NCBI GenBank assembly: GCA_963402885.1
Contig: OY727102.1
Span: forward strand, 620,001 to 684,000
Direction: 5' to 3'
Origin: Antedon bifida
Taxonomy: Eukaryota > Echinodermata > Crinoidea > Comatulida > Antedonidae
DNA length: 64,000 bases
Both the position numbers and the translations under genes were made by a program. How positions within the stretch are numbered: the stretch's first letter is position 1; every line of letters starts with the position of its first letter. Below the pieces are notes generated by a model. The model saw only the letters and a list, made by a program, of their open reading frames with translations. It made no database searches and was not told the origin of the DNA. Shown here in pieces: positions 19,758-33,102 of the stretch.

Positions 19758-19768
19758 ATGAAGGCTAG
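19758..19768 (+). CDS. Unrecognised long-intron gene, exon 1 coding part
   Basis: ATGAAGGCTAG is followed directly by GTGAGT, a near-consensus donor, giving Met-Lys-Ala plus two bases (phase 2). The Met has A at -3 and A at +4. Alone this is weak, but joined to the exon at 41065 it yields an open peptide with matched phase (MKARKVLEFHRNNHWSNVL). No family is recognised. The model requires a 21.3-kb first intron. Confidence 0.45.
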
Positions 19769-20778
19769 GTGAGTATATTTTGTATTGAAATGAAACGGAA
19801 AAAGAAGAAGCAAGCCTGCCAAGGCTGCCACTGCCAGGCCAGCACTAGGCAGGTTGACTGTTCTTTTATCCTCCCACTCCCCCGGAGGAAGGCTGCTTCC
19901 GGTGCCCTGAGCAACCTGGCACTTCCTGGTTACTTTGGAATCAAGTGGGCTTAGTTAGACAAGACTTAATTTGATTTTCTATTTCAGTTTTCAAGGCATG
20001 TTGCCAAATTTCGTCGAATTTATATTGATAAAGGGGCTGGGCCACTTGTTGTTATACTACTAGTGGTTATTAATATTATTATAGTTACCATAAATAAATA
20101 ATAGTTTAATGGTACTATTTGTATTGGTTGCAATTTATTCTGTTAGTAGTATGATCAGGACAGTACTACAAAAGTGTTATTCCCTCGGGCTGTACAAGGG
20201 GTATGAAAAAAGATTATTTTGAGATGCGGCTTGATTACTAGTTATATTAATCATGAAATATAGAATATTATAATTCTCTCCATATAGTGCAATATAGCGT
20301 TCATTTTTTTTTTTATCTTTTGTGGTTAACTACCACCTTTATTCAACAATTACAGAATCTCATATATATATATTTACATTATTTCCTGCATATTTTTTTG
20401 TTATGTTATCTATATTGTTATAAATATATTGCATGTTTAATGAAAAAGAATAAAAAATATAGCGTTCATTATCAGTAGGCCTCACACATCCTGCATGCCT
20501 ACCACCTAAATTGTTTCTAGGTATCCGCTGATGGTCATCCTTACATACATGATGTAGGAACTCCCTGAATGTTTACAAACCTACATACTTCCCACGATCA
20601 TCACCATAAATATGTAAATATGTTACATTAAGATATTTAAGTACAAACTTAAGTATCAGCAAAAAAAAGTGGAGGAAGATTAATAGGATTACATTCCCCT
20701 TCTCATCTCTATTTCAAAAAAATAAAAAAAAACTTTTATAAATATTATTTTGTTTACTGATAAAATTGTTTTTTTTTT

Positions 20779-20795
20779 GGGTGGGGGGGTGGGGG
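20779..20795 (+). other. G-run, possible G-quadruplex
   Basis: GGGTGGGGGGGTGGGGG directly after a T run. Enough G tracts for a quadruplex if one long tract splits, but not a perfect four-tract motif. Confidence 0.4.
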
Positions 20796-21249
20796 TGATT
20801 AATTGTAGGCAAGGGGTAGAAAGCTAGGAATGAAGTTACAAAAGAATGAAAAAAAAACATTCTTTTTATTGGTTCAATGTCTTTATTTTAGTTAATTAAC
20901 ATTTTAATAAGAAACTTGTAATGTTTACAAGGGATTTCCTGACTGCGTAGTGTGTAACCCCTACATACTGGTCATTGTTTCCATGGCGAAGACTTTTTCT
21001 TTTGTCTAGCGTTGCTCGGAGCACTTGGGTCTTTGTTTGCTCTATGGTCTGATAAAAATGATGGCTATTGTTCTCCAGTGATAGAAACCAAAATTGATAA
21101 TTTGATTGTTTCAGATTTATTTTTTCATTTATATTGTTGACGTATGGTGTTTTTTTAATGTTTGATTTTTTAGTTTAGTTTAATATTCATTTAAAAATGT
21201 TGAAGACTGTAACATTTTTTTGGGATATTATTATTATTTGTTTTAATTT

Positions 21250-21585
21250 AACGATATATTGTCTCCCTGTTTTTACATTATTTTGTTGGATATGCCATTT
21301 TAAATTCACAATACCATTATTTACCTAAAAAACTGTAATTTATAGGAAAAAATAGTAAAATTGTCTGTCAGTGTCAGATAATAGGTTCTTGGTTTAATTT
21401 AACTATTTATTTTTTCTTTTAAAAGTGAAATCATTCTTTTTTTTGTTTTTTTTTTCCTATGGAAGGGAATAACATTAAAACTTTTCCTATTCCAATTCCG
21501 GTTTTATAAAATTTATCATGAAAAATAAATATTTAATATTTATTTTTATGATTTTGGGATACAATACATCTTTAAAGTTATATCC
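21250..21585. mobile_element. Short foldback MITE related to the 10342-11774 element
   Basis: The left end ATATTGTCTCCCTG and right end GGGATACAATACATCTTT match the termini of the larger element. The inner left arm also matches (GGATATGCCATTTTAA, AAAAAACTGTAATTTA). Length is about 340 bp, consistent with a deletion derivative. Confidence 0.65.
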
Positions 21586-21943
21586 CGCCCCCAAAACATA
21601 GAAAAAATAAAGATGTATAAAACCAAACTTTGAATTTGTAGTTTTAATTATTTTTATTAACTTTTTAAAAATAAAAAATTTAAAAACATATAAAAAATGA
21701 CGATTTCGCTTATAAAGAACACAAAATAAACTGCTAAATTTAACCGCAAGCCTGTTGAAATTCAATTTTAGATAAAATCGTTTTTATCAGATAAAGATAA
21801 TTTTTTTCTATCTAATTTTTTGGGTAAAAGTAAAAGTGGTCAGGTTGAAATCAACTGCTAGGATTAATACTTATTTCATGTTTGTATGTTTGGGTACTGC
21901 AGTATTTATTAGGTGCTAACTATAGGTAGGATAACAACTCACT

Positions 21944-21968
21944 CCCCCCCCCCCCCCCCCCCACCCCC
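21944..21968 (+). repeat. Poly(C) tract
   Basis: About nineteen C in a row, then ACCCCCC. The run length is likely to be unreliable in assembly. The complementary strand is G-rich. Confidence 0.9.
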
Positions 21969-22319
21969 CTCGCATCATCTACCTCCTTCCCCTTTTTCCT
22001 ATAGCTTCATAATATTGTACATATTTATAAATAGATTATAATATTCAAGACGTTACTGCTTCAAATCAATCACTTTCATAGAGGGCAGCAAACAGTATTT
22101 AAACAATAATTGTCACAAAATATTTAAAAGAATATTTTTACAACTTGTTATACTACCCTATGACCAAGTATAATCTCATGCTAGAATATTATCCCACCCC
22201 TTGTAGGACAGATTCAGACAAGGGTCTCCTTATAAAAGCTTTGCTTATTTAGAGTTTTTCTTTTTCATAACTTTTGATGATGTTGTGCATAAACCTAAGT
22301 TTTATAGAATACACATTGA

Positions 22320-22395
22320 TTTAGAATGAATAAATGAAAGAATGAATTATTGATTCATTTATTGATTGATTGAATGATTGATTGATTGAATATAT
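22320..22395. repeat. TGAT/TGAA tetranucleotide simple repeat
   Basis: Imperfect runs of GATTGATTGA and TGAATAAATGAA. No other content. Confidence 0.7.
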
Positions 22396-23309
22396 TTCAG
22401 CCAAATTTCATAGCCAGACATCTTGAGGTACTATGTGGTCATAAGCAGTATACAGTATGTATTTGTTCTTTTTAACTGTACCACTTTAACAACATTTGTA
22501 AGTGTGAAAAAGAATAAATATTTTCTCCACCCATTTACATAAACACACTCTAAAACATGCATTTTGAAGCCACTATCTTTTAACATTTCATTTCATTTAT
22601 TTTGTCTCAGATATAAAAAACAAAAAACAAACAATAGAGAGAGACAGGATTTCCAAAAGCGAACTAAATCATGTGGGTCTCCAAATCTGAATCAACACTC
22701 ATAAACCTAATAACAACAGTAAGACTTACTTAATAATATCCATGACTTAATTACATTTATTATGTGACCTATGACACAACAAGTATTGCCTACTACTACT
22801 ACTCTAATAATAAGCTCATTAATCAAATCATGCATATTCATGAGCATGCCATTATATTAAAATCCTTTTGTCTTTGGCGATGTAAGGTGCAAATTGCTCG
22901 TCAGATATGGGCGATGATCGTGGATTTTATTACAATCATTTTCTATGTATTTTGGTGAGTTTTATTTTAAATATGTATATTAAAAATTTACAACCATGTT
23001 ATGTAATTTTGTTAGGTGTGAAAGGTATAAGGAGTTAATTTAATATGCTGTTTAATTTAATTCTGTTCTATTATTTGAACACTTTGTGTATTCAAATCAG
23101 ATATTATTGTTTATATTGTTCTTAGACATAAAAAATAATGTAAATGTAAAATAGGAAATAACCTACGACTTGCAGCCTACTGGGCTGAATTGCACACATG
23201 TGACACATACCACAACTTTCTTCTCCCCTAAGGGTTCCTTCGTGTCGAGTGCTGTCACCAAATGCTGCCCGTCGTCTGTCCACAACGACAGGGGCTGAAT
23301 ACACCAGTA

Positions 23310-23515
23310 CATAATTCAGTAGAACCCCTTTTAATGGGACACTGCCAGGAGCTAAACAAGTGTCCCCTCAATAGGGGTTGGTGATCTTAGTCTTACAACA
23401 TACTGTGTACTGTATATCATTACAATAAATCCCCAATAAATCAAAAAGACACCGAAAGAGGGACTGTGCTACCCCTCGTTCCACGGGAAAGTGTCCTCTT
23501 AACAGAACAAATTCT
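23310..23515. mobile_element. MITE of the GTGTCCCCTTAATAG family
   Basis: Begins AGTAGAACCCCTTTTAATGG and ends GGAAAGTGTCCTCTTAACAG, with GTGTCCCCTCAATAGGGG inside. It shares words with the fragment at 9040-9160 and with the minisatellite at 7495-8782. Confidence 0.55.
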
Positions 23516-23650
23516 AATCTAACACTTTATTAAGAATTGATACATACATAAAACATTATTTAATCATTATGTTTTATATTATTAAATACTCGATTATTTA
23601 TTGTACTTTTTCAAACACTAAAAGCCGTGATATTTTTAACATTGTGTCGG

Positions 23651-23919
23651 TAGAGAATAGTAGGTAGAGAATAGTAGGTAGAGAATAGTAGGTAGAGAAT
23701 AGTAGGTAGAGAATAGTAGGTAGAGAATAGTAGGTAGAGAATAGTAGGTAGAGAATAGTAGGTAGAGAATAGTAGGTAGAGAATAGTAGGTAGAGAATAG
23801 TAGGTAGAGAATAGTAGGTAGAGAATAGTAGGTAGAGAATAGTAGGTAGAGAATAGTAGGTAGAGAATAGTAGGTAGAGAATAGTAGGTAGAGAATAGTA
23901 GGTAGAGAATAGTAGGTAC
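23651..23919. repeat. 14-bp minisatellite, about 19 near-perfect copies
   Basis: Unit AGAGAATAGTAGGT, head to tail with no visible variation until the edge. Such uniformity points to recent slippage. Confidence 0.95.
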
Positions 23920-24184
23920 AGTAGATAAGAGGAGGTCTATCTTTTTTTTGTCATTTTTAGTTTTATTTCAAATTCTGGATTATTTCTGAAATTGATTTGG
24001 AAGTTTTTCAAGTGAGCCACCTATTGGTGTTAACATTGTATTTTTTCCGAATAATGTACTTGGTGGTTTGTATACCTTCCAACTTTTCAGTGGCCAATAT
24101 TAGTGAGACAAATAAATTAAAAATGTATAGCTCCCTCAATTGGTTAATCCTGTCTAGTGGTCCTCCTCAACCTCTGTTGTTGTG

Positions 24185-24645
24185 GACAGACAAATGATAA
24201 TGCCGTTTGGTGGCAGCTTGACCTTTGAGGGGAGATGAAAGTTGACAATGCCATTTGGTGGCAGCTTGACCTTTGAGGGGAGATGAAAGTTGACAATGCC
24301 ATTTGGTGGCAGCTTGACCTTTGAGGGGAGATGAAAGTTGACAATGCCGTTTGGTGGCAGCTTGACCTTTGAGGGGAGATGAAAGTTGACAATGCCATTT
24401 GGTGGCAGCTTGACCTTTGAGGGGAGATGAAAGTTGACAATGCCGTTTGGTGGCAGCTTGACCTTTGAGGGGAGGTGAAAGTTGACAATGCTGTTTGGTG
24501 GCAGCTTGACCTTTGAGGGGAGGTGAAAGTTGACAATGCTGTTTGGTGGCAGCTTGACCTTTGAGGGGAGATGAAAGTTGACAATGCCGTTTGGTGGCAG
24601 CTTGACCTTTGAGGGGAGATGAAAGTTGATAATACCTCTATTTTC
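24185..24645. repeat. 48-bp minisatellite, 9-10 copies, open in two minus-strand frames
   Basis: Unit of 48 bases containing TTTGGTGGCAGCTTGACCTT and GAGGGGAGATGAAAGTTGAC. Because 48 is a multiple of three and the unit has no stop, the minus strand is open for 176 codons in one frame (IVNFHLPSKVKLPPNG repeated) and 146 in another (STFISPQRSSCHQTAL repeated). I list it as a repeat, since nothing else supports translation. Confidence 0.9.
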
Positions 24646-26238
24646 CACTAAATTTATTGGGTTTTCCTGTGCTATATTGATCATAAAAATACATTTTAAC
24701 AGGTCTTACCTATTAAGCTAGATTTACACTCAAAATTAATTAAATGTTATTTTCTAAATAAGACTTTTCTACTATGGTTGATTGTCTTGATTATTTGTCG
24801 TATGCACACTCATAATAAAGAAAAACAAAACATCACTCTGATGGCGTAATATTCTAGTAGTGAGCCCTCTATTGTCAGTTATAATTTAATCGTATTTGGC
24901 AATTCATAAATTACTTTATATAAAGTATACTTTGTTATTAAACTATTGTATTTTTTTGTCAAGGTATTATAATTAAATTTAAATAAATGAATAAGAGTTA
25001 CAGCCAATAATTAATATTTATAATATTCATAAAACATAGAAATAAGTATACATGTGCTTGTCTGTAATTAACTGAGATTAAGTATATTACTATGGCCTTT
25101 AATACCAAACAAACCTGATTTGTGAATAATTAACAAGTGAGCCCCCTATACTTCAAAATTAGAAAATGATTTTAAAGTTTATTTTTTATGGTGGCGCTAT
25201 ACCGTACTTCAATAAATTATTTAAAAAAAATCAGAAACCAATAATCTAACAAATTCTGCATGATTTTTGTTGTTTTTTAGATAAGTAACCAAGTGTAGGA
25301 CTTACTAAACTTAAGTTAGAAACAAATATTTTATGTATTAAAATATTGATAAACTGTGCACATAGTTAAAATTAATTCAAACAACCACCTGCTTTTGCTA
25401 TGTAAAATGTTATAGTTTTTATGTTAAATGCCATATAACATTTAAAAGGTGTTTTGTATGTTATTTATGTTAAATGCCATTAACAGTTTGTGTATTTAGT
25501 GGTACTTTAAAAAGCAGACACTATAATCACATATTGTAAGAAATAAAAGTTGATTATAAGATTAAGAAAAATGCTTGAAAAAGAAAGTTATTAGAACATC
25601 TTCTCTTATATAAAAGTGATAATTTATCTTTGTGAAAAGGTTGTATTGTCACTGTAGGCTATGAATGATTCCCTTTCCTACTTTTAGAAGGCGGTTCCTA
25701 TCACTTATACATTTATAAATAGCTAGAGATTTTCATTAAGAAATTAAAATATTTGACTCCTTTCAGTTATTTGTGATTCACTTTACAGAGAGGTTAACAT
25801 TTGTCCTTATTTGTACATGACCATAAATTTAAAAAAAAGGGGATTTTTTACAGGGACAGTTATAAAAATCATAACTTTTTTGCTTGTAAATAATCCGTGA
25901 TTTCAACCTTTGATCCCAGCCTTAATGGATTCTGTAAGCATGTGCAAATATAAGCACATGCTTTGCTTGCGATGTGCTCATGCTTATTAAAATGGCAACA
26001 ATCACATCACACAATCATTCCAAACCACATGGAAACATTCTAGATAAGTTTTTTCTAACCAATTCATTTAAAAATGTTTGTTATTGTTAATTATTTTAAT
26101 TATTATTTTATTATTAATACACTTTGTTTTCTTTTTTTAACATTGATAAAATAAAATAAAAATAAAAGTCTCAACTATACAAAGATAAGGACGTAGGTCT
26201 TCTTCTTAATGGATTCCTCCATTCCGGTTGATCCTGAT

Positions 26239-26390
26239 CAGGCGCGGATTTAGCCCCCCCGCCCCACCAACCAAATTTAACAGCCATGTTATTTTAAAAG
26301 AAAAAAAAATGGCTATTTTTATTTTTCTGCAACCCCACAGATATATGAAATATTTAGTCCCCCTAATCTATAATGCTGGATCTGCCTCTG
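26239..26390. mobile_element. hAT-like MITE, CAGGCGCGGATTTAG type
   Basis: Inverted ends CAGGCGCGGATTTAG and CTGGATCTGCCTCTG. The body is shared with 42816-42975 (TTTAACAGCCATGT, TTTTTCTGCAACCC, TATAATGCTGGAT). No clear target-site duplication remains. Confidence 0.7.
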
Positions 26391-27469
26391 CTGGTAGTTA
26401 ACACAATCTGAATTCTATTTATGTGAATTATTTTTATAATTTTGATTCGTATCACAAGTTATTAGTTCTTCCAATCATTTTAATCTGGCGTATTATTATC
26501 GTGATGATAATATCACTGTTACTTTCATTATAAAATACACACTGAGAAAAACACATGTGAAGTGATTCCGTTTGCTTCATGTTTTATCAGTTTGCTTGTC
26601 GGTGGGACGACTTGTATGCTGTATCCTCATTAATATTCTTTTAAAGTATTAAAAAAAAGACTGTTAAAGTCATTAAAAAGTCACTTAATATTTAACACTA
26701 TAATCATGCATTCTGTTAAATATTGCAGATTCATTAAAATTCAATGGCAAACATAAAAAATGGAAAATTCCACTTGCGCAGTTTTAAAAATGTTCTGATC
26801 ATCATCATCAGTTTATATTTTATAATTTTGAATTTACCAACATAGTTTTCTGTCATCTTATTTCAACATTGGAATAAAAAAATGCAGTTTATCTGATCTT
26901 AAGATTTAAGCTAGTGTTTAGGTGGTTACCAGCGTGGCTAGCTCTCCATCTCTCCAATTTAATTATTTCTTGTCTTATTTTTCATTGATTTTTGTGCTAA
27001 AATATATTTAAAAAATTTTACACAATATGATAAGGTTATTAAGATTTTTTTAAATGTGAAAATGTTATTTTTACATAATTTTAAAGTAAGTACAATTAAA
27101 TTTGAAACAGAAAAAATAGTTTGTGAATAAAGTGATGCTTTGTTGGTAACATATAAATTGTTAAAAACAAAACAATTTTAATACCATGTATTTGATATTA
27201 AGACACTATATATTTAGAACATGGAAAAACCAACATACTTTTCCACTTATTTATATTTGAAATTGTTTTTAATGAAATGAAAATAATTTTTAAAAGTTAA
27301 AATAAAATGTTATTGGAAAAATGAAAATAATTCTTAGTTAACATCAATGAACTAAATTGCAACATGGTAAAGATAATATTTTGGTTTACTGGAATTTTTA
27401 ATCAATATAAGTGTAAGCTCATTTTTTTTTCATCTATTTTGTCTGAAATGAGATAATTCCCCGTCTTGC

Positions 27470-27850
27470 TATCTGGAGTAATAGTGGTTTGCTAATCTTG
27501 CATCATGTAGTTTGAAGCCAAAAAACAAACCGGAGACAAAGCAGAATTTTGCCAGCAGATGGTCCGATGTAAGTGCATTAATTTATCCATCCATCTAACT
27601 CATTACCATTACAATGGAAAAAGTATTACAAGCACACAAGAGGGAGTAAGCATACACACACAGACAGGCAGTCATACGCACTCACAGTCACGTTATAAGC
27701 CTTCTTATAAAGATCCCATCAATTATTTTATGCGCTCACTCAGGCACGACTGTCAGCTGCCCTACCAAAGCTATCTAACTTGATTAAGAAAAACAAGAGC
27801 AGTCGTCGGCGATAACCCAGCAAGACTTTTGACTGGCTACTATTTTTAGA
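27470..27850. promoter_or_regulatory. Non-repetitive GC-richer island with CTCF-like site
   Basis: Stands out from the AT-rich intron. GCCAGCAGATGGTC at 27551-27564 closely fits the CTCF core. Further along are TTTATGCGCTCACTCAGGCA and CTGTCAGCTGCC. A 74-codon open frame here lacks any domain and I do not call it. The regulatory role is inferred from composition only. Confidence 0.3.
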
Positions 27851-29379
27851 ATCTGGTTGCTAACTTTTAGAATATCAATGCGTCGTAAATTAGTTGGTCC
27901 TGTCAATTCAAATCATTTGAATGGAACATGTTTATGAATATATTAATAAAACTTTTATTTGATATTTTTTTATACCAATTGTATGCAAATTTGTTAAATC
28001 ATTTTCATAAATTATAGGCATAATGCAAACTAATAATTTTTACTTTGATGATAATTTTTTTTTCTATTATCTTTTCAATTTGGTTTTTATTTTCAGCCAT
28101 ATGATATATGGCTAATTCAACCATATTTCAGTGTTGAGGGTGATAATTGGTATTTTGATATACACCTTCAACATAACCCTCACCTTTAATGTATAGTAAA
28201 CAACTTTTATACTAATAAAATGTCTAGACTTTAATATCAAGATGGTTATACTTTATCATATGATTTAATATTCCTTTTATATAATCCTAAATATTGCAAT
28301 ATTCTTATATTATAAAAAATTCATCACTCATATTTCAACATTATCTAATCACAAATTTTATCAATTTGAATTGGGTTATTTTTCCAAAAGTATATGTTTT
28401 TTAAATTAATCATTCAATGTTATTTTAATCTTTTTTTTTTTTGCTTTAGGAAGTTGCCTTCTTTTTACTCTACTTATTACTTTAATTTATTCATGTAGCG
28501 AAACTTAAAAAACTTGTTAGAATAGAAGAGTATTTCTAATTTTAATAATTTTGTATTTCTTTCTTTAACAACTGATAAATATTATCAAAGAAAGAACAAA
28601 GTACAAACATTATAGTAATAAATTTCTTATACAATAAATAGAATATTAGACATCATAAAAAGAAAATTTTTATAAGATACTATTTAAATAGAATACAATT
28701 TCAATTCACATGTATTTACTCATCGTTTATAAATATAGTTTCGTAGCATAAATGATGGCAAGGATCCTGCATAGAGAAGTTTACACTTCTGTTTTCGCAG
28801 GACCCTTTACATAAAAAACATAAAACAATAAACACAACATAATAGATATAAAATAAAAAAAACATTTCCTATATACATTTTAGAGTTGTTCATCAGCATA
28901 AAGCGATAGTGTTTTTCTAACATGATTATTTATACATTTATTTTTCTTAAAAAGAAGATATTCAGTTTATTACTTCCAGTACATGTGAATTCTTTCTTTA
29001 GGCCTAAATTTACAATTATTTAATTCATATAATCAACTTAGTTTTTGTTGTTTTACTGTATTTTCATAATTTCTTTTTAATATCAATTTGTAAGTAAGTT
29101 TTTACATTAAAACGACCTAAAGCTAAATTAATTGGCTTTAACCTTGCTTTAGTTTTTTCTTTTCATTCTAATCATACTAATTTTGTACTTAAGTGAGATC
29201 GTTAAAGTTCAACCCAAATTGTCTAATCAGTTTGCAAAATAAAAATCAATAATTGTCCAAAGTTGCTGTCAACAAACTCATAATACAGCAAGGTTATTCC
29301 AATCTTGGTCTTCAATCTTGTTAATATTGCTGGCTACTTTTCTGCGTTAAAAGCCAGAACTTGTTTCTATAGTTAGAGC

Positions 29380-29700
29380 CCCAGGCGGGCTAGAACTTCT
29401 TCATTCTCATGCAAAACAGGCCATTAATTTAGTCAGGGTCGCACACGCGTTCATCAATATGGATTGTTTTATATGTCGTGTGCCGGTATGACGCTTGCTA
29501 TTAATATGCAAATTCAAAAGATAATACATTGGTATTGTAAAGATTTTGTTCTCTTCTCTCTCTCTCAAGTAAATACTTTCTCTCACTAGCGCGTAGCCTC
29601 AGGGGATTAGAATGGAGACTACGTTTTTGATTAGATCTAAATCATGATTTTGTTCGCTCTTTCACGTAATTTGAGATGAAAATAAAAGCTGGTAAAGAAA
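29380..29700. promoter_or_regulatory. Non-repetitive island, candidate regulatory element
   Basis: Complex sequence with several CpGs (GGGTCGCACACGCGTTCATC, ACTAGCGCGTAGCCTCAGGG) and homeobox-like TAAT and ATGCAAAT words, flanked by low-complexity DNA. No coding signal. Confidence 0.25.
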
Positions 29701-31109
29701 TGTGAAACTGGATTTATTCCCGGGTCCGTATCCTTATTAGGATACCTGCCTAATTAGAAGCTTCTTTATTAATTTCATATCATTTTACATCATTAATTAT
29801 CTTTGTAGACCATTTACTAAAAAAAAACTTTTCACTAGAGAAAAAAAACTAAAAAAAAAAAGTTAGATTTACCCAACCTGCTTGATTCTACTACATGGAG
29901 TTTCCTCCATGATTAAATTAATTCTTGTTTTAACTTTTGTTTTTAATGAAATTATTGCAATTTTTTATTATAATTTCACTTAATTATCTGTTTTAAATGT
30001 TTGTATTCAGTATGAGGGACACCAGGCTAATTTAAGTTTACAGCAAGGTATTGTTCATTACAGTAAGTTGCTCTTGTCCTTGTTTTATATGTTGTGTATT
30101 GTATGGTAATGTTATTTTATTTGATAGTATGCTGGTCGAATAATACAAACAAAAACGAAACGAAAGATACATACTGGAGAATAAACAATGAAACCATTTT
30201 CAAAATATAGATTAATCATTTTACAAATTATTTATGGATTTTAATTACATGTAGTCTCATTCAGTTTTATAAGAATCTATTTTCTCGAATCTTTTTATTG
30301 CGTCTTATTTTCAAACACATTTTTTGTGACGTTTAAATCTTTATTCGGTTAAAAGTAAACAGTATAATGTAAAGGACGTAAATCTTAAATTGATCAAAAA
30401 AAATAAGTAATTTTCAACTTAGAAAATTGATCTAATTTGTTTTATTTTTCCGATTTTCACATTAAAATATGAATATGACTGAATGTTCCACGAACATTGT
30501 TAAAATGGAAAATCAATCTTTTTTTTTTCTAAATTAAAATAGACATGCAACGGAGTAATAATAATTGATGATAACATTGATTATCAATATGTAGATAAAT
30601 GTGCTGTCAAATCTATTCCACCCCTGCATATTTTAAACCAAGTGGATGAAAATTAATTTTAATAAAACATTCTAAAGTTGAGTAATCTTAAATGACATCT
30701 GCTTTTTTAAAAAAAAGTTTTTTTAAAATTTCAGTCGAGAATTTAAAATTATTTTTTTCCGTTGTAATTTAGTAATGTGTTTGTGTTTAGACATTTAAAC
30801 ATACTTTATTAATTAAGATATATCCCCTTGAAAAAATAATTAGTAATCAAGTTTGTGTGGAATAGGTCATTTTTAATGTTACATAATTTTAACTAAAAAT
30901 TGGTTGAGATCAAAAAGGCAAGGATATTCTTTTAATAAGTACCATTTTCATTAAGTTTTAATATTTGTTTTTTTCATGTTGGTTTCACTAAATATAGGAA
31001 TATTATTATCAACTCATCGACAGTTCAGTTGTGAGCCAATTTAAGTCCTTTGATTGTGAACAAGTTTATTTGTGTTAATACAAGCCATTCCCTGAGAAAT
31101 GTAAATAAA

Positions 31110-31450
31110 ATACTCATCTATTTCTTTCACTCGGTCGACTTCGTTAAAGCGTGAATGAAACGTAAAGATCATGTTTCAATTGGTTGGTATCTACCGCGTT
31201 CGGTTCACTCTTCAAGAATCAATACAATCTTTAAACGCATCAATATTTTATAACTAAACCAGAGCCGGTAACTATTGCTGTTGTCAGCAAATTTGCTATT
31301 GACCAACATTTGATGTGTTCAATATACGTGAATCATTACACCATTCAACGAGTAAATATTTAGACGATTGATCTATTAGCTTGTAGCCTAGTCGATGAGC
31401 ATCCAATCAGAATGCTTGGTATAGAATTATGTTTATATCGATACTTTGAA
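31110..31450. promoter_or_regulatory. Non-repetitive island, candidate regulatory element
   Basis: Contains CGGTCGACTTCGTTAAAGCG, TCTACCGCGTTCGGTTCAC and many TAAT/ATTG words. Complexity and CpG content differ sharply from the surroundings. Function inferred. Confidence 0.25.
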
Positions 31451-31704
31451 TAAGATTAATTATCATTGTACCACAAAGCTGAGTCGCTGAGAATCAAATT
31501 ACATGTAAGGCGGCCCTCTGCCGCTTTTGTCTTCAACAAACAAGAAATGCTCTGAAAAATTTTCAATATAATAATTTGATTATTTTTCTCCATTTGGTGG
31601 AAATTTAGAAAAACAAGGATCAGGCATTTTAAATATAGTCTTTTCACAACTCAATAAGAAGAATTTAACATACTGTTTGCAGTCTTAGCTGCTAACCTAG
31701 ATAA

Positions 31705-31808
31705 ACTGACATAGGCCTTTAACTGACATAGGCCTTTAACTGACATAGGCCTTTAACTGACATAGGCCTTTAACTGACATAGGCCTTTAACTGACATAGG
31801 CCTTTAAC
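31705..31808. repeat. 17-bp minisatellite, 6 copies
   Basis: Unit CTGACATAGGCCTTTAA repeated without visible change. The unit contains the AGGCCT word common in this window. Confidence 0.95.
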
Positions 31809-32549
31809 TCAAAAAGCATTAAAAATGTTATTTAGTTATAGTTATTGCTCTCTCCTCAAAAAGGTCACTGTGTGTCAGTTTATCTGTGTATTGTATTGAG
31901 CAAAATAAACAATGGGCTTATGACATTAGTCTTTAGGTTAATTAAAGACAATAATATCTAGTTGAATTATATATTTAAACACTTAGATACACTTAATTGA
32001 TAGGTCCATGCTGAGACTATTATGTAACTGCACTATTGTAGTCAAGGACAACAAACTTTGAACCAATCAAAATCCATACATTATACCTAGATGCAGCATT
32101 GCAGACTTGAATTGATTTAGGTCACAAAATCTTATCACCTTAGTATTATAATTACAGTCAATAGAGCATCGCAAATTAAGATGATGCCAAAATGCTGTGA
32201 AATCTATCATGTCTTGTCCGCACTCGAGGCTGGCTCTTACCCGAGTAGCGCCAACTAGATGTATGAACTGCCTTCACGCATCGTTAGACAGTTAATTAAC
32301 ATAAATTGCATTGTATGATGAGCTTGCTGTTTAAATACAATCACTCTCGTGATCTTTAGCAGTATTGATTTCTTTCAGTAATGCTGCCCTACTTTCACAA
32401 TATTTTTTACGATACTGCATATATTGAGAAATCAGTCATTAATCACTTTACTATGTTTGGTTTTTTAGTAAAAATGAATTAGTCATTGAATAAATGTTGT
32501 ATTAGCAATACTTAGATGGAAGTAATCAGTTTTTAGACCATTGAATGAA

Positions 32550-32612
32550 ATCACTACCATATTTGGACATATCACTACCATATTTGGCTATATCACTACC
32601 ATATTTAAATTG
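32550..32612. repeat. Internal fragment of the TCACTACCATATTTGG MITE
   Basis: Three copies of TATCACTACCATATTTGG, a motif shared with the elements at 42284, 54535 and 63852. Confidence 0.6.
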
Positions 32613-33070
32613 ATTCCTGAATGTTTTGAAAATAGCATAAACTTTTAAACACAAATTTGTTTTCCATTATAATGTATATCAAAAAAAGGATTGCATACCA
32701 GTAATATACCGTACAAACAATCAAGTTTAATGTTTTTTCTTTGAATGATTGTAGATGAGTATTTGCATAATGTAACAGCATACATATTCATTCATTCACA
32801 TTGTAACATTGGAACTTTGCCAACTTTTCATGTTTGTATTCATGCTTACTATTTATGCTGGTTGCTGCTTAGTTTTGCATAATCAGATTAAAACTTTCTT
32901 ATGTTGATATTAATCTTCAATAGGTTGAATTGAGATAACTTTAATTAATAATTAATTGTTGAATCCATTTTTGATAAATAAGATATTGTTCAACCCATTC
33001 CCTACACTTACTGCATGTTTGTTGTTGTTTTATGTAGTGGTATACAATACCAGTCTATCATCACTCGTAC

Positions 33071-33074
<4 letters not shown>

Positions 33075-33101
<27 letters not shown>

Positions 33102-33102
33102 C
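33075..33102. repeat. (TTTA)n microsatellite
   Basis: Seven tetranucleotide copies. Confidence 0.95.

Noticed and set aside
27559-27783. 74-codon frame in the GC-richer island
   Set aside because: No domain. It reads through a CACA-rich stretch, and a donor-like GTAAGT interrupts it early without a matching acceptor.
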